Assembly: GCA_016187925.1 (NCBI GenBank) | Contig: JACPIS010000004.1 | Location: forward strand, 59,155 to 123,154 | Origin: Opitutia bacterium | GTDB lineage: Bacteria > Verrucomicrobiota > Verrucomicrobiia > Opitutales > Opitutaceae | DNA: 64,000 nucleotides | Direction: 5' to 3' | Shown here: one piece after another, positions 19,945-28,465 of the stretch | How positions within the stretch are numbered: the first letter of the stretch is position 1 | Layout: each line of letters starts with the position of its first letter | Notes under the pieces: model-generated | What the model saw: only the letters and a program-made list of their open reading frames with translations | Database searches by the model: none | Told to the model about the DNA's origin: nothing | Program-made: the position numbers and the translations under genes

Positions 19945-20364
19945 ATGAAGATCCTGAACATTCTGGTTCGGCGCTGTCTGCCTCTCGATCGCTTCGATCC
20001 GGCCGTCGCCTTTCATGAGGCGCTGATCGGCCAGAAGGCGCGCCTGCGCTTTGACTATCCCGAGTACGGGCTGAAGCTTGCCCAAGTCGCCTCCATCCTT
20101 TTCATCGCCGGTCCACCGGAAAGCCTGGCCCCCTTTGTCGCGACGCATGCCACATTTTTCGTCGACGATATCGAGGGCTATGCCCGGCATCTCCCGGTGC
20201 TCGGCGTCGAAGTGCTTGATAGGCCCAAGGCCGTTCCGACCGGCTGGAACATGCTCGTCCGCCATCCCGACGGCACGCTCGTCGAATACGTCGAGCACCG
20301 CGACAAGCATCCAGCAGATCGTCTTTCGGACGAGAGTTATCCGGTTCGCCTTTTCGCCCGATGA
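19945..20364 (+). CDS. Glyoxalase/VOC-family protein
   Basis: 139 residues with two beta-alpha-beta-beta-beta units of the vicinal-oxygen-chelate fold: an N-terminal MKILNILVRRCLPLDRF strand and FYE-like ALIGQKARLRF, then HATFFVDDIEGYARHL and a C-terminal RHPDGTLVEYVEH with a Glu in a metal-ligand position. Typical of dioxygenase/glyoxalase-like or resistance proteins. Its stop overlaps the next ATG. Confidence 0.82.
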   Translation: MKILNILVRRCLPLDRFDPAVAFHEALIGQKARLRFDYPEYGLKLAQVASILFIAGPPESLAPFVATHATFFVDDIEGYARHLPVLGVEVLDRPKAVPTGWNMLVRHPDGTLVEYVEHRDKHPADRLSDESYPVRLFAR

Positions 20365-21356
20365 ACCCACCTCAAGCCTTCCTCCGTGGGACTGCTGGTC
20401 TGCGCCGCTTCCTTCATCGGCTGCACCACGGCAGCCTGTTTGCCCTGATTGCCAGCACAACCGTTGGCGCGACCCCGACGCGAACTGACATCGGGGAGCC
20501 CCGCAAAATGACCCTACCACACGAATTCTCGGTTCGCACACTGGACGGACTCACCATTGCGGCGGAAGAACGCGGCCGCAAAGATGGGTCGGCCGTTATC
20601 TTCGTCCACGGTCTGGCCCACAGCCGAGCATCCTGGCTTCGCCAGTTGGAAAGCCCGCTGGCGCAGGAATTCCACCTGGTCGCTTACGACCTGCGTGGCC
20701 ACGGACTTTCCGACCGGCCGGCCGGCGACGCATTCTACACGGAAGGCCGCCGCTGGGGGGATGAACTGGCGGCGGTCATCGAGGCAGCACATCTGCAGCG
20801 ACCGGTGGTGGTGGCCTGGTCCCTTGGCGGAGTCGTGGTGCTGAACTACATTCGCGACCACGGCGATGCGAATTTGGCCGGCATCGTATTGGTCGACGCC
20901 GTGACGTGTTTTTCGCCGGAGCTTTTTGGAGAAGGCAATGCCGGGCTCGTGCAGCCTCTTCAATCCCCGGACACGGCAATTCGATCCGCGGCCACCCGGC
21001 GCTTCATCGAGGCATGCTTCGTCGTGCCGCCAAAGCCGGCTGAGCTTAATCTGATCCTTGCCCGGGCGGGAATCCTGCCTGCGAGTGTGCATGCGGCCAT
21101 TCCGCGGATCTCACTCGCTCAGGGCGACGAAGTGCTTCGCGCCATTCGTGTGCCGACGCTGGTCGTGCATGGTGCGAAGGACGGTCTGACCCTGCCGCGC
21201 ATGGCGCAGAGAACCGTCTCCCTTGTCCCGCGGTCGCAGCTCTCATTGTATGCCGACGCCGGACACGCGCCGTTCTTCGACGAATCGACCCGCTTCAACG
21301 ACGAACTGGCCCGGCTGGTGCGGACCGTCCACCAAGGCGCAATCGCGGAACCTTGA
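20361..21356 (+). CDS. Alpha/beta hydrolase, possibly exported
   Basis: 331 residues from ATG 20361, which overlaps the VOC stop (ATGA). The first ~45 residues look like a signal peptide: Arg/His-rich start then LFALIASTTVGA. The catalytic core begins near the Met at 20508 and shows FVHGLAHSRASW, YDLRGHGLSD, the nucleophile elbow VAWSLGG and a late DAGHAPFFDE His. This is a classic Ser-Asp-His hydrolase of the peroxidase/lactonase/esterase group. If the internal Met with GGGGAG upstream is used instead, the protein is cytoplasmic and 282 residues. Last gene of the operon. Confidence 0.85.
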   Translation: MNPPQAFLRGTAGLRRFLHRLHHGSLFALIASTTVGATPTRTDIGEPRKMTLPHEFSVRTLDGLTIAAEERGRKDGSAVIFVHGLAHSRASWLRQLESPLAQEFHLVAYDLRGHGLSDRPAGDAFYTEGRRWGDELAAVIEAAHLQRPVVVAWSLGGVVVLNYIRDHGDANLAGIVLVDAVTCFSPELFGEGNAGLVQPLQSPDTAIRSAATRRFIEACFVVPPKPAELNLILARAGILPASVHAAIPRISLAQGDEVLRAIRVPTLVVHGAKDGLTLPRMAQRTVSLVPRSQLSLYADAGHAPFFDESTRFNDELARLVRTVHQGAIAEP

Positions 21357-21380
21357 CCTCCCGGGCTGCCTCCTGCCTGC

Positions 21381-21398
21381 GGCGGAGCAAAATCCGCC
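21381..21398. terminator. Candidate bidirectional terminator hairpin
   Basis: GGCGGA and TCCGCC form a six-pair stem around a GCAAAA loop, between convergent genes ending at 21356 and 21409. No T-run follows, so efficiency as an intrinsic terminator is uncertain. Confidence 0.4.
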
Positions 21399-21408
21399 CC
21401 GGATGAGT

Positions 21409-22101
<693 letters not shown>

Positions 22102-22106
22102 GGTGC

Positions 22107-23363
22107 TCACTGCGCCGTGCCGCGGATGATGTCGCCCGGCTCGAGTTTGGCCGCGCGGCGGGCCGGGATGACCGCCGCGGTCATCACCACCACCACGGCC
22201 GTGAGGGTGGCGACCACATAGTGCCAGATGGACCACGCGACGACGAAGCTGTCGGTGGAGAAGATGCCGCGGATCCGGATCGGCAATTGGGAGACTCCAT
22301 AAGTCACGCTGGCACCAAGAATCCAACCGCCCACCGTGCCCACCATGAGGACGATGGCTCCCAGCCAGATGAAGATGCGGGAGATGTCCTGCCTCGTGTA
22401 GCCCATCGAGCGCAGGATGGCGATCTCCTTGGTCTTTTCGATGACGATCATCGCGAGCGTGTTGAACATGCCCAGGCCGGAAATCAAAATGATCGTCGAC
22501 ACCGTCAGTGCCGACGAGATGCGCAGCGCCCGGAACACCTCGAGCCAGGTCTTCTCACGTTCCTGCCAGCTTTGGGCGCCGTGGCGAAAAACCGATTCCA
22601 TCTGCGCGGCGTCCTGGGGGGCGCGCTCGCGGTCGAAAAGGGCCACTTGGACGAACGAGGCGCCGGTGCTGCGCTTCAACAGCGAGCGCGCTTCGCCCAA
22701 ATGCATGTAGATGCGGACCTGATCGATATCGCGCACACCCGTCTCGTAGATTGCCGAGACCTTGTAGCGGCGCTGCTGGTCCCCGGCGCGCAGGATGAGC
22801 GTATCGCCCAGATTGAGCTGCAAGCGTTCGGCCAAAACCTTGCCGACCAGCAAACCGGAAGGCGAACGGCGATAGTCCTCCAAATCACCGCGTGTGATTT
22901 GCGCGGCCAGGTCGGATACCGCCATCTGGTCCTCCAACCGGATGCCATAGACCTGCGCGGTGTCGTTCTTGAAAGAACTGTCGGCCACCACGGAACCGCG
23001 GACCACCATCGAGGCGCCGGAGACGTTCTGAAACTTGCGCAGGGCCTCCATCATCACCTCGGGGTCTTCGACTCCCTCGATGTACTTGCGACCCTCGAGT
23101 GGCGCGGCGACCTCGAATTTACTGGCACCGATATCGTGCCCGGCGGCGGCCATGGCGAAGATGGTGGCCTGGATTTTGTCCTCGATGCGGATGGCCCCGT
23201 TGGTGCCGAGGATCGTCTTGATGAAGAAGTCCTCGAAGCCGCTCGTCTGCGCCTGCGTGACAATGAAGAAGCCGACGCCAAAAACGATGCCGGCCAGGCT
23301 CATGAGCATGGAGCGCTTCTTGGCCGTCAGGAAACGGAGGGCGATGCGGAGATTGGTGGACAC
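22107..23363 (-). CDS. FtsX/MacB-type ABC permease
   Basis: 418 residues with one N-terminal membrane helix (about 18-40), a ~220-residue periplasmic domain of MacB type, and three C-terminal helices (about 280-410). LRFLTAKKRSMLMSLAGIVFGVGFFIV and SMGYTRQDISRIFIWLGAIV are typical of LolC/E-MacB permeases. It would dimerise and transmit ATPase motion to the periplasmic adaptor. Upstream neighbour is the HlyD-like adaptor (23-base gap). Confidence 0.93.
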   Translation of the reverse strand: MSTNLRIALRFLTAKKRSMLMSLAGIVFGVGFFIVTQAQTSGFEDFFIKTILGTNGAIRIEDKIQATIFAMAAAGHDIGASKFEVAAPLEGRKYIEGVEDPEVMMEALRKFQNVSGASMVVRGSVVADSSFKNDTAQVYGIRLEDQMAVSDLAAQITRGDLEDYRRSPSGLLVGKVLAERLQLNLGDTLILRAGDQQRRYKVSAIYETGVRDIDQVRIYMHLGEARSLLKRSTGASFVQVALFDRERAPQDAAQMESVFRHGAQSWQEREKTWLEVFRALRISSALTVSTIILISGLGMFNTLAMIVIEKTKEIAILRSMGYTRQDISRIFIWLGAIVLMVGTVGGWILGASVTYGVSQLPIRIRGIFSTDSFVVAWSIWHYVVATLTAVVVVMTAAVIPARRAAKLEPGDIIRGTAQ

Positions 23364-23386
23364 TGCAGCCGGCGCCTTGCGGGCGG

Positions 23387-24523
23387 TTAGTTCTGCTGCA
23401 GCACCTGGGTGCGCACGCGATCGCCGTTGCGGAAGCGGTCCTGCTGCTCCACCACCACGATCTCGCCGACGGCGAGTCCCTGCACGATCTCAACCTGATT
23501 GAGGCTCTCGTAGCCCTTCTCGATCTTGCGCAGTCCCAGTTTGCTGCCGTTGACGACATAGACGTAGTTGCCCACGAGCGCCCGGCGCGGGATGATGACG
23601 GCGTTGTCGCGCTCCGCGATGATGATGCTCACCTCGCCGGTCAAACCCGGGACGAGCACGCGCCCCTCGGGCAGGTGCACCTCGAGATAAATGGTGTAGC
23701 GCTGTGTGGCCGAATCCGCTGAAGGCAGCACCTTGGAGATGACCGCATTGTACTGGTCGGCGCCGTAGGTGAGGAAACGCACGGTGGCCTTCTGGCCGAC
23801 CTTGACTGCGGCAAAATTTTCTTCGCTCAGTTTCGCTTCGACGGTTCGTGTAACCGCCATGACCGTGGCGATGGGCGACTTGCTGCCGACCAGATCACCC
23901 ACGCGGGCATAAACCGCCGTGATGACGCCATCAGAGGGGGCGACGATTGTCATCTTGTCCTTCTCCCGCAGCTTGGTGCTGAGCGCATTCTCATGGTTGG
24001 CGAGAGCCAGCCGGTTGTTCGTCTCATCGAGCTCCATGCGCTGCTCGAGCTGCTGGAGGGAGCGGCGCTGCTTGTCGAGTTCCCCCTGCGGAAAGGCGCC
24101 GGCCTGCGTCTGGCGTTCGTAATTGGCGACGGTGTCCCGCATGTTGAGCACGTCGGCCCGCATGGTGGAGCCGAGTTCCACCTTCTTTTTCGCGGCGGTG
24201 ATCTCGTTGCGCGTGCGCTCGATCTCCAGGTCGACATCGCCGGTATCGAGCTGCACGAGCACATCGCCCTTGAAGACCTTCTTGCCCAGATCCAGCTCGC
24301 TGGAGCGCACGCGTCCGTCCGTCGCGCTTTTCAGCTCCATCGCAAATTCCGCCTTCACCTCGACTGTCCCGGGCACAGTCCCGACCGCCTTGCCCTTGAC
24401 CGCCACAACAACCGGGGCCACCGGCCGGAGCAGGTACATTGCGCCGAACACCAGCGCCGCCACGACGACCGCGGCGGCGATGAGACGAGGGCCCCAGGAG
24501 CGGGCAGAGTCGGGTTGCTTCAT
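23387..24523 (-). CDS. Periplasmic adaptor (HlyD/MacA-like)
   Basis: 378 residues: an N-terminal membrane anchor (about 13-32), lipoyl-like halves around GDVLVQLDTGDVD and MTIVAPSDGVITAV, a helical hairpin with repeated Glu/Lys/Leu between them (about 100-190), and a beta-barrel/membrane-proximal part. This is a membrane-fusion protein linking the inner-membrane ABC permease to the TolC-like channel. Its ATG overlaps the tolC-like stop (TAATG), so the two are cotranslated. Confidence 0.92.
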   Translation of the reverse strand: MKQPDSARSWGPRLIAAAVVVAALVFGAMYLLRPVAPVVVAVKGKAVGTVPGTVEVKAEFAMELKSATDGRVRSSELDLGKKVFKGDVLVQLDTGDVDLEIERTRNEITAAKKKVELGSTMRADVLNMRDTVANYERQTQAGAFPQGELDKQRRSLQQLEQRMELDETNNRLALANHENALSTKLREKDKMTIVAPSDGVITAVYARVGDLVGSKSPIATVMAVTRTVEAKLSEENFAAVKVGQKATVRFLTYGADQYNAVISKVLPSADSATQRYTIYLEVHLPEGRVLVPGLTGEVSIIIAERDNAVIIPRRALVGNYVYVVNGSKLGLRKIEKGYESLNQVEIVQGLAVGEIVVVEQQDRFRNGDRVRTQVLQQN

Positions 24524-25905
24524 TATTTGTTGGAAAGGTTGGCCACCACCGGATCTTCGACCACCAGACCCAGAAAATCCCCTATCGCCAGCAGGTAGCT
24601 GCGCCGGGCGGAGTACGCGTTGATCTGCGCGTCGTACAGGCCGATCTTGGCCTGACTGACTTCCGCCTCGGAGCGCACGCCGCGACGGAACTCATCCTCG
24701 CGAGTGTATACGATGCCTTCGGCCGAGATCAGATAGCGGTCGGAGATGGACATCTCGCGGGCCGCGAAATCCAGCTGCTTCGCCTGGAGCTGCGCATCCT
24801 CGGTCAGTTTCTCGGTCAACTGCTTGTAGTCGTTTTCCATCTGCCGGCGGCGGGCCAGCGAGCTCCTCACCGCCGAGCGGGCGGCAAAGCCGTCAAAAAT
24901 CTGCCAGTTGATCGTGATGCCGCCATAGAGGGACGAGTTCTTGTACTTCGCCCCCGTGCCGAAGTAATTCTGCTGTTCGTCCTGGCTCGCTCCGATGGTC
25001 AGGCTGAACTTGGGCCACAACCGGGTGCGGCTGTTTTTATAGTTCAGCTCCTCGATCTGGAGCTGCCGCCGCAGAGTGGAGGCCTCCAGGGTGGGCAGCT
25101 CGGTCAACTTGAGATAATCCGCCGCCAGGCGCCCCAAACCGGCGGACGCCGACGGGATGACGGGGATGGCATCCGGAATGTCCTGCTCGGAGAAGGACGC
25201 CCCCAATCCCGCCAGGCGGGCAAATGAGCGCAGCGAGATTTCCATCTCGGTCTCATTGCGCTCCAACGCGATTTGCGCCCGCTCGGCCGAGATGCGGGCC
25301 GGAATGATGTCCGCCTCCGAAATGACCTTCTTGGCAAAGCGCTCTTCCGCCTCCTGCAGCTGGCTGTTCACGAAGTCCCGATAGAACCGGGCCTTCGTGA
25401 GACCCAGCTTGACGATGACCAACCGGAGATATTCTCCCCGCAGCGCCTGAGCCAGCTGGCGATAGCCGTCCCGATACTGGCCCTCGGTCATGCTCTGGCG
25501 GATTTCGCCGACCCGGGCGGTGTTGCGGCGCTCGCCCCAGTAAAACAACGGCTGGGAAACGGAGGCCGAATACGGCGTCTTCGTAAGGGTGAAGCTGTTG
25601 ATGAAGTTCGGCGTGTTCGGGGTCTCGTAGAGGGTTGCCTGCCGATCCTTGGACCGATAATAGCTGTAACTGGTGGCCACATTGGGCAGAAGGCCCGCCC
25701 GGGCGACAATGCGATCGTTCTCGGCGATCTCGAGGTCGATGGTCTGGTTGATCATGCGCGGCGACTGCTGCACGGCCTTTTTCAGAATGGGATCCAGGCC
25801 GGGGAACACCGACTCTGGCAACGGCAGGTCACCCGCCGCAGGGGAAGCAGCCCAGAGATTCGCAACAAGCAGAGGAATGACCGCGAGCGATTTCCAAGAT
25901 TTCAT
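24523..25905 (-). CDS. TolC-family outer-membrane efflux protein
   Basis: 460 residues with a signal peptide (SLAVIPLLVANLWAASPAAG) and long coiled-coil repeats rich in Ala, Glu and Arg; INWQIFDGFAARSAVRSSLARRRQMENDY is a classic outer-membrane-efflux-protein segment. It would form the trimeric exit duct for the MacAB/Lol-like pump in this operon. ATG 25905 is selected because it begins the signal peptide; the upstream frame lacks coding character. Confidence 0.93.
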   Translation of the reverse strand: MKSWKSLAVIPLLVANLWAASPAAGDLPLPESVFPGLDPILKKAVQQSPRMINQTIDLEIAENDRIVARAGLLPNVATSYSYYRSKDRQATLYETPNTPNFINSFTLTKTPYSASVSQPLFYWGERRNTARVGEIRQSMTEGQYRDGYRQLAQALRGEYLRLVIVKLGLTKARFYRDFVNSQLQEAEERFAKKVISEADIIPARISAERAQIALERNETEMEISLRSFARLAGLGASFSEQDIPDAIPVIPSASAGLGRLAADYLKLTELPTLEASTLRRQLQIEELNYKNSRTRLWPKFSLTIGASQDEQQNYFGTGAKYKNSSLYGGITINWQIFDGFAARSAVRSSLARRRQMENDYKQLTEKLTEDAQLQAKQLDFAAREMSISDRYLISAEGIVYTREDEFRRGVRSEAEVSQAKIGLYDAQINAYSARRSYLLAIGDFLGLVVEDPVVANLSNK

Positions 25906-26159
25906 ATATGGACGGCTATGCGGTCGCAAAGCCCCCGCATTGGCAATCAGGAAATCCTCGGCGCGGCCTCCCGCCCAGTATCTTGCGCAAAAGGAAGGGT
26001 GGAGATTTTTTCGGGAAAGCATCATCACGCCCGCCCTGACAGGCGCGGGCGGTGAACGTTCCGGAAATCACGGTGTTCTCTGCGCGCTCCTGTAAGAAGC
26101 ATCGCTTCGAACCAACCGGATTGGTTTCACAGAAGGACGCGAAGGAAGCAGAACCTCTC

Positions 26160-26187
26160 CTGCGGCGATGGCGCCGCGGCTCCAATT
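26160..26187. repeat. 28-base direct repeat, copy 1
   Basis: CTGCGGCGATGGCGCCGCGG followed by CTCCAATT; copy 2 lies at 26453-26480 with a single T-to-G difference. Each copy contains a GC-rich self-complementary core (GCGGCG...CGCCGC). Together they bracket the first two heptamer arrays. Confidence 0.85.
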
Positions 26188-26205
26188 ACCGTTTCCCTCC
26201 TGGCA

Positions 26206-26247
26206 GTTGAATGTTGAGCGTTCGACGTTGGGGGTTGAATGTTGAAA
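26206..26247. repeat. Heptamer array 1 (GTTGAAT family)
   Basis: Six consecutive 7-base words without gaps: GTTGAAT, GTTGAGC, GTTCGAC, GTTGGGG, GTTGAAT, GTTGAAA. The first two or three bases are constant and the rest vary. Confidence 0.9.
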
Positions 26248-26402
26248 AGCCGGGCACCGGAGATCGGCGTCGCGATAGCTCACCGGCGACTGGTCCCACC
26301 CTTCTTCCGTGTATTCTGTGCCTGCCGGCCATAGCTCAACGAGCGAAGGCTGGTATTCCGTGGTGTCCTCCGCCTCCCACTTTCCTTCCACTGGAAGTTA
26401 CA

Positions 26403-26444
26403 CGTCGAAAGTTGAACGTTGAGAGTTGAAGGTTAAGTGTCGGC
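26403..26444. repeat. Heptamer array 2 (NGTTGAA family)
   Basis: Six 7-base words: CGTCGAA, AGTTGAA, CGTTGAG, AGTTGAA, GGTTAAG, TGTCGGC. It is a phase-shifted relative of array 1. Confidence 0.88.
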
Positions 26445-26452
26445 GCAGACTA

Positions 26453-26480
26453 CTGCGGCGAGGGCGCCGCGGCTCCAATT
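26453..26480. repeat. 28-base direct repeat, copy 2
   Basis: Second copy of the element at 26160-26187; 27 of 28 bases identical. Confidence 0.85.
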
Positions 26481-26500
26481 GTCCCTCTTCGTCGCGGATG

Positions 26501-26542
26501 GCGCTCAGCATTCCGCATTCAGCTCTCCGCATCCCGTCTCCA
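26501..26542. repeat. Heptamer array 3 (GCATTCC family)
   Basis: Six 7-base words: GCGCTCA, GCATTCC, GCATTCA, GCTCTCC, GCATCCC, GTCTCCA. Confidence 0.85.
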
Positions 26543-26680
26543 TCTGTGGTCAAAGCTCCCTGCGGGTGATTTCGCGCCTGCCGTTGAACAGCGACGACGC
26601 CCTTTCGTGTGTTTCGTGGTTAAAAAACACTCCCCACGGAATTCCTTGCCTGAGTCACGCCCGCGGCTTACTCCGAATCC

Positions 26681-27493
26681 ATGTTCCGGGCGACCGCGTC
26701 AATCTTCCGCACCCTCTGGCGTCAGCGCGCCCTCGCGTGGCAATTCACCAAGCGCCAGGTGGAACTCCGGCACAAGGGCAGTCACCTCGGGCTCATCTGG
26801 AGCATCCTGAATCCCCTGCTGATGCTTTCGCTATACGTGCTCGTCTTCGGCTTCATTTTCGGCGGCCGGTTCCATGGCGACGGCACGGAATCGCGCATCG
26901 AGTACGCGCTCACGCTCTTTCTCGGTCTCGCCATCTATCACTTCGTCGCCGAGGTCATCTCCACTGCCCCGATGCTGGTCCTTTCCAATCCCAACTTCGT
27001 GAAGAAGGTCGTGTTTCCACTGGAGATTCTGCCCGCGGCCAATGTCGGCTCCGCCCTGTTCCATTTCGGCATCACGCTCGTGCTCGTGCTGCTCGGCGCT
27101 CTGCTGACCGGCGTGCCGCTCCAAGCCGGCATTCTCTGGCTGCCGGTCCTGATCGTGCCCTTGGTGCTCACCGGGCTGGGCCTCACGCTCGCCATTTCCT
27201 CGCTCGGGGTGTTCTGGCGCGACATCGCCCAGATCACGCAATACCTCGCCTTGGTGCTCATGTTCGCCAGCGCGGTATTTTATCCCGTGGCGCAGATCCC
27301 GGCCGCCGCCTGGGCGGTGTTGAAATACAATCCCCTGCTCTTGACGATCGAAGAGGCCCGCAAAGCCACCTTCTGGGCGCATCCGATCAACCCGGTGCAC
27401 TGCGCCTATCTCTATCTCACCGGGGTAGCCACGCTGGTCATCGGCGCCGGCCTCTTCCAACGCCTCCGCGGCAGCTTCGCGGACGTGCTCTGA
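26681..27493 (+). CDS. wzm: O-antigen/polysaccharide ABC-2 permease (Wzm-like)
   Basis: 270 residues, six membrane helices, ABC-2 type transporter of the polysaccharide-export (Wzm/KpsM/TagG) family. Landmarks: FTKRQVELRHKGSHLGLIWSILNPLLM near the N-terminus, LFLGLAIYHFVAEV, LPAANVGSALFHFG and NPLLLTIEEARKATFW. Wzm normally works with the ATPase Wzt encoded next to it, but no ATPase gene follows: the DNA goes straight into repeats and a split S23-family gene. Either wzt lies elsewhere, or this locus was rearranged. Confidence 0.93.
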   Translation: MFRATASIFRTLWRQRALAWQFTKRQVELRHKGSHLGLIWSILNPLLMLSLYVLVFGFIFGGRFHGDGTESRIEYALTLFLGLAIYHFVAEVISTAPMLVLSNPNFVKKVVFPLEILPAANVGSALFHFGITLVLVLLGALLTGVPLQAGILWLPVLIVPLVLTGLGLTLAISSLGVFWRDIAQITQYLALVLMFASAVFYPVAQIPAAAWAVLKYNPLLLTIEEARKATFWAHPINPVHCAYLYLTGVATLVIGAGLFQRLRGSFADVL

Positions 27494-27500
27494 CGAGCTC

Positions 27501-27549
27501 GGTCACCGGTTGCCAGTTACCGGTTACCGTCCGCCGCCAACCGGTCACC
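27501..27549. repeat. Heptamer array 4 (GGTTACC family)
   Basis: Seven perfect 7-base steps: GGTCACC, GGTTGCC, AGTTACC, GGTTACC, GTCCGCC, GCCAACC, GGTCACC. It starts seven bases after the wzm stop codon. Confidence 0.92.
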
Positions 27550-27775
27550 GACACACCTCTGGATACCAGTTGCCAACGAGAACGCTATCCCATCATTGTT
27601 CCGGAGATGACGCGTAAGGCGGACAGCTTTGACGAACTTGAGGTATATCAGGAAGCCTGCGCCTTGGACTTTGCCATATTCGAACTCACTAAAACCTGGC
27701 CCAAAGAAGAGATGTATTCTCTGACCGATCAAATTCGACGCTCCTCGCGTTCAGTAGGCGCGAATATCGCCGAAG

Positions 27776-28121
27776 CTGGCTCCGCCCCGTAGAAGATAAG
27801 GATGTTCGTCGTTTACGCCATCAGAAGTCTGGCAACTGCCAAGATATACATTGGCCAGACGAATGATTTGGCGACTCGCTTGGCTCAGCATAACAGTGGT
27901 AAAGTTTTATCCACTCGCAACCACCGACCTTGGGAAGCAATCAAGACCGAGAAATTCGAAACACGCCATCAAGCTCGATGGTTCGAATTCCAACTAAAGA
28001 AATCCCGCGGACGAAGAATCAAATGGCTCAAAAAAAAATAGTTCCTACTTCGGAGGGGTTTCACCCTGTAGAAGACCGACACCTTTGTCATTTGCGCCGA
28101 TGCAGCTACGCCCCGGAGGGG
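27776..28121 (+). mobile_element. Small GIY-YIG-encoding insertion
   Basis: The ~346-base segment splits the S23-family gene exactly inside a conserved motif (NIAEA / KRRYPAHF). It holds one GIY-YIG gene and, after its stop, a bulged hairpin at 28045-28071 (CTAC...GTAG outer stem, AGGG...CCCT inner stem) and a CCCC-GGA-GGGG hairpin at 28111-28121 at the very right boundary. Only about 100 bases are not the gene, too little for a group I intron core, so self-splicing is unlikely. Boundaries are accurate to a few bases only; no clean terminal repeats were found. Confidence 0.7.
27802..28041 (+). CDS. GIY-YIG nuclease-family protein
   Basis: 79 residues: VVYAIRSL and KIYIGQTNDLATRLAQHN give the two GIY-YIG strands (YAI, YIG) and the conserved Arg (ATRL); later RHQARWFEFQLKKSRGRRIKWL supplies the catalytic-type Glu region and a basic tail. 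Length matches the compact stand-alone UvrC-N/YhbQ-like proteins. It sits inside the interrupted S23-family gene, as a homing-type endonuclease would, with an ATAAGG just upstream of the ATG. Lower GC than the neighbouring coding DNA suggests transfer. Confidence 0.88.
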   Translation: MFVVYAIRSLATAKIYIGQTNDLATRLAQHNSGKVLSTRNHRPWEAIKTEKFETRHQARWFEFQLKKSRGRRIKWLKKK

Positions 28122-28324
28122 GCCAAGCGTCGATATCCGGCCCATTTCACGAGCAAGCTCACTGATGCGGATGCGGAATTGCAGGAAACGCAGCACTGGC
28201 TCCTCCGCGCAAAAGACTACGGCTATTTGAGTGCAGGGGCATTTGATTCCGTGTGGCAGCCTGCCAAGCAGGTCGGACGTCGGCTCGGCCGTATGTTGAA
28301 CTCCGGCGACTGGTCGTAGAAACC

Positions 28325-28465
28325 AGTTACCCGTTGCCGGTTACCAGTCGCTGCCAATTCGCTCTCCGTCTACCGTCCTACGTCCACCGGTCTCCGTCTT
28401 TCAGTTATCGTCCACCGTGCCTTCATCCAACCACCGTCCGCTGTCCACCGTTAACCGTGCGCTGC
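28325..28465. repeat. Heptamer array 5 (AGTTACC to CGTCCAC families)
   Basis: Starts AGTTACC, CGTTGCC, GGTTACC, AGTCGCT, then continues as CGTCTAC, CGTCCTA, CGTCCAC, CGGTCTC, CGTCTTT, CAGTTAT, CGTCCAC and onward. The word family drifts from one end to the other while the 7-base step is kept for most of the length. It overlaps the GTG start of the next gene. Confidence 0.85.

Larger units (their letters stand above)
25906..26680. other. 775-base non-coding region rich in degenerate repeats
   Basis: No gene is supported. It contains three heptamer arrays (26206-26247, 26403-26444, 26501-26542) and a 28-base direct repeat. It lies between the divergent tolC-like and wzm-like genes and should hold both promoters, but none could be fixed. 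Phrases such as AGAAGGACGCGAAGGAAGCAGA near 26131 and TCGTGTGTTTCGTGGTT near 26602 look like further decayed short-word repeats. Confidence 0.7.
27607..28319 (+). pseudogene. Four-helix-bundle (S23/IVP-family) gene, interrupted
   Basis: The N-terminal half (27607 to about 27775) reads DSFDELEVYQEACALDFAIF through IRRSSRSVGANIAEA, the standard first half of the 23S-rRNA-intervening-sequence/four-helix-bundle family; it then hits a stop at 27790. The C-terminal half resumes in another frame at 28122 with AKRRYPAHFTSKLTDADAEL, QETQHWLLRAKDYGYL and ends at 28319. Joining 27775 to 28122 restores a normal ~120-residue protein. The ~346 bases between them hold a GIY-YIG gene and hairpins. Function of intact members is unknown; they often sit in rRNA insertions or variable loci. 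Confidence 0.85.

Noticed and set aside
26206..26542. CRISPR array
   Set aside because: Units are 7 bases with variable sequence and no spacers; no cas genes are present.
27776..28121. Group I intron as explanation for the insertion in the S23-family gene
   Set aside because: Only about 100 bases lie outside the GIY-YIG gene, too few for the P3-P8 core; only two simple hairpins are visible.
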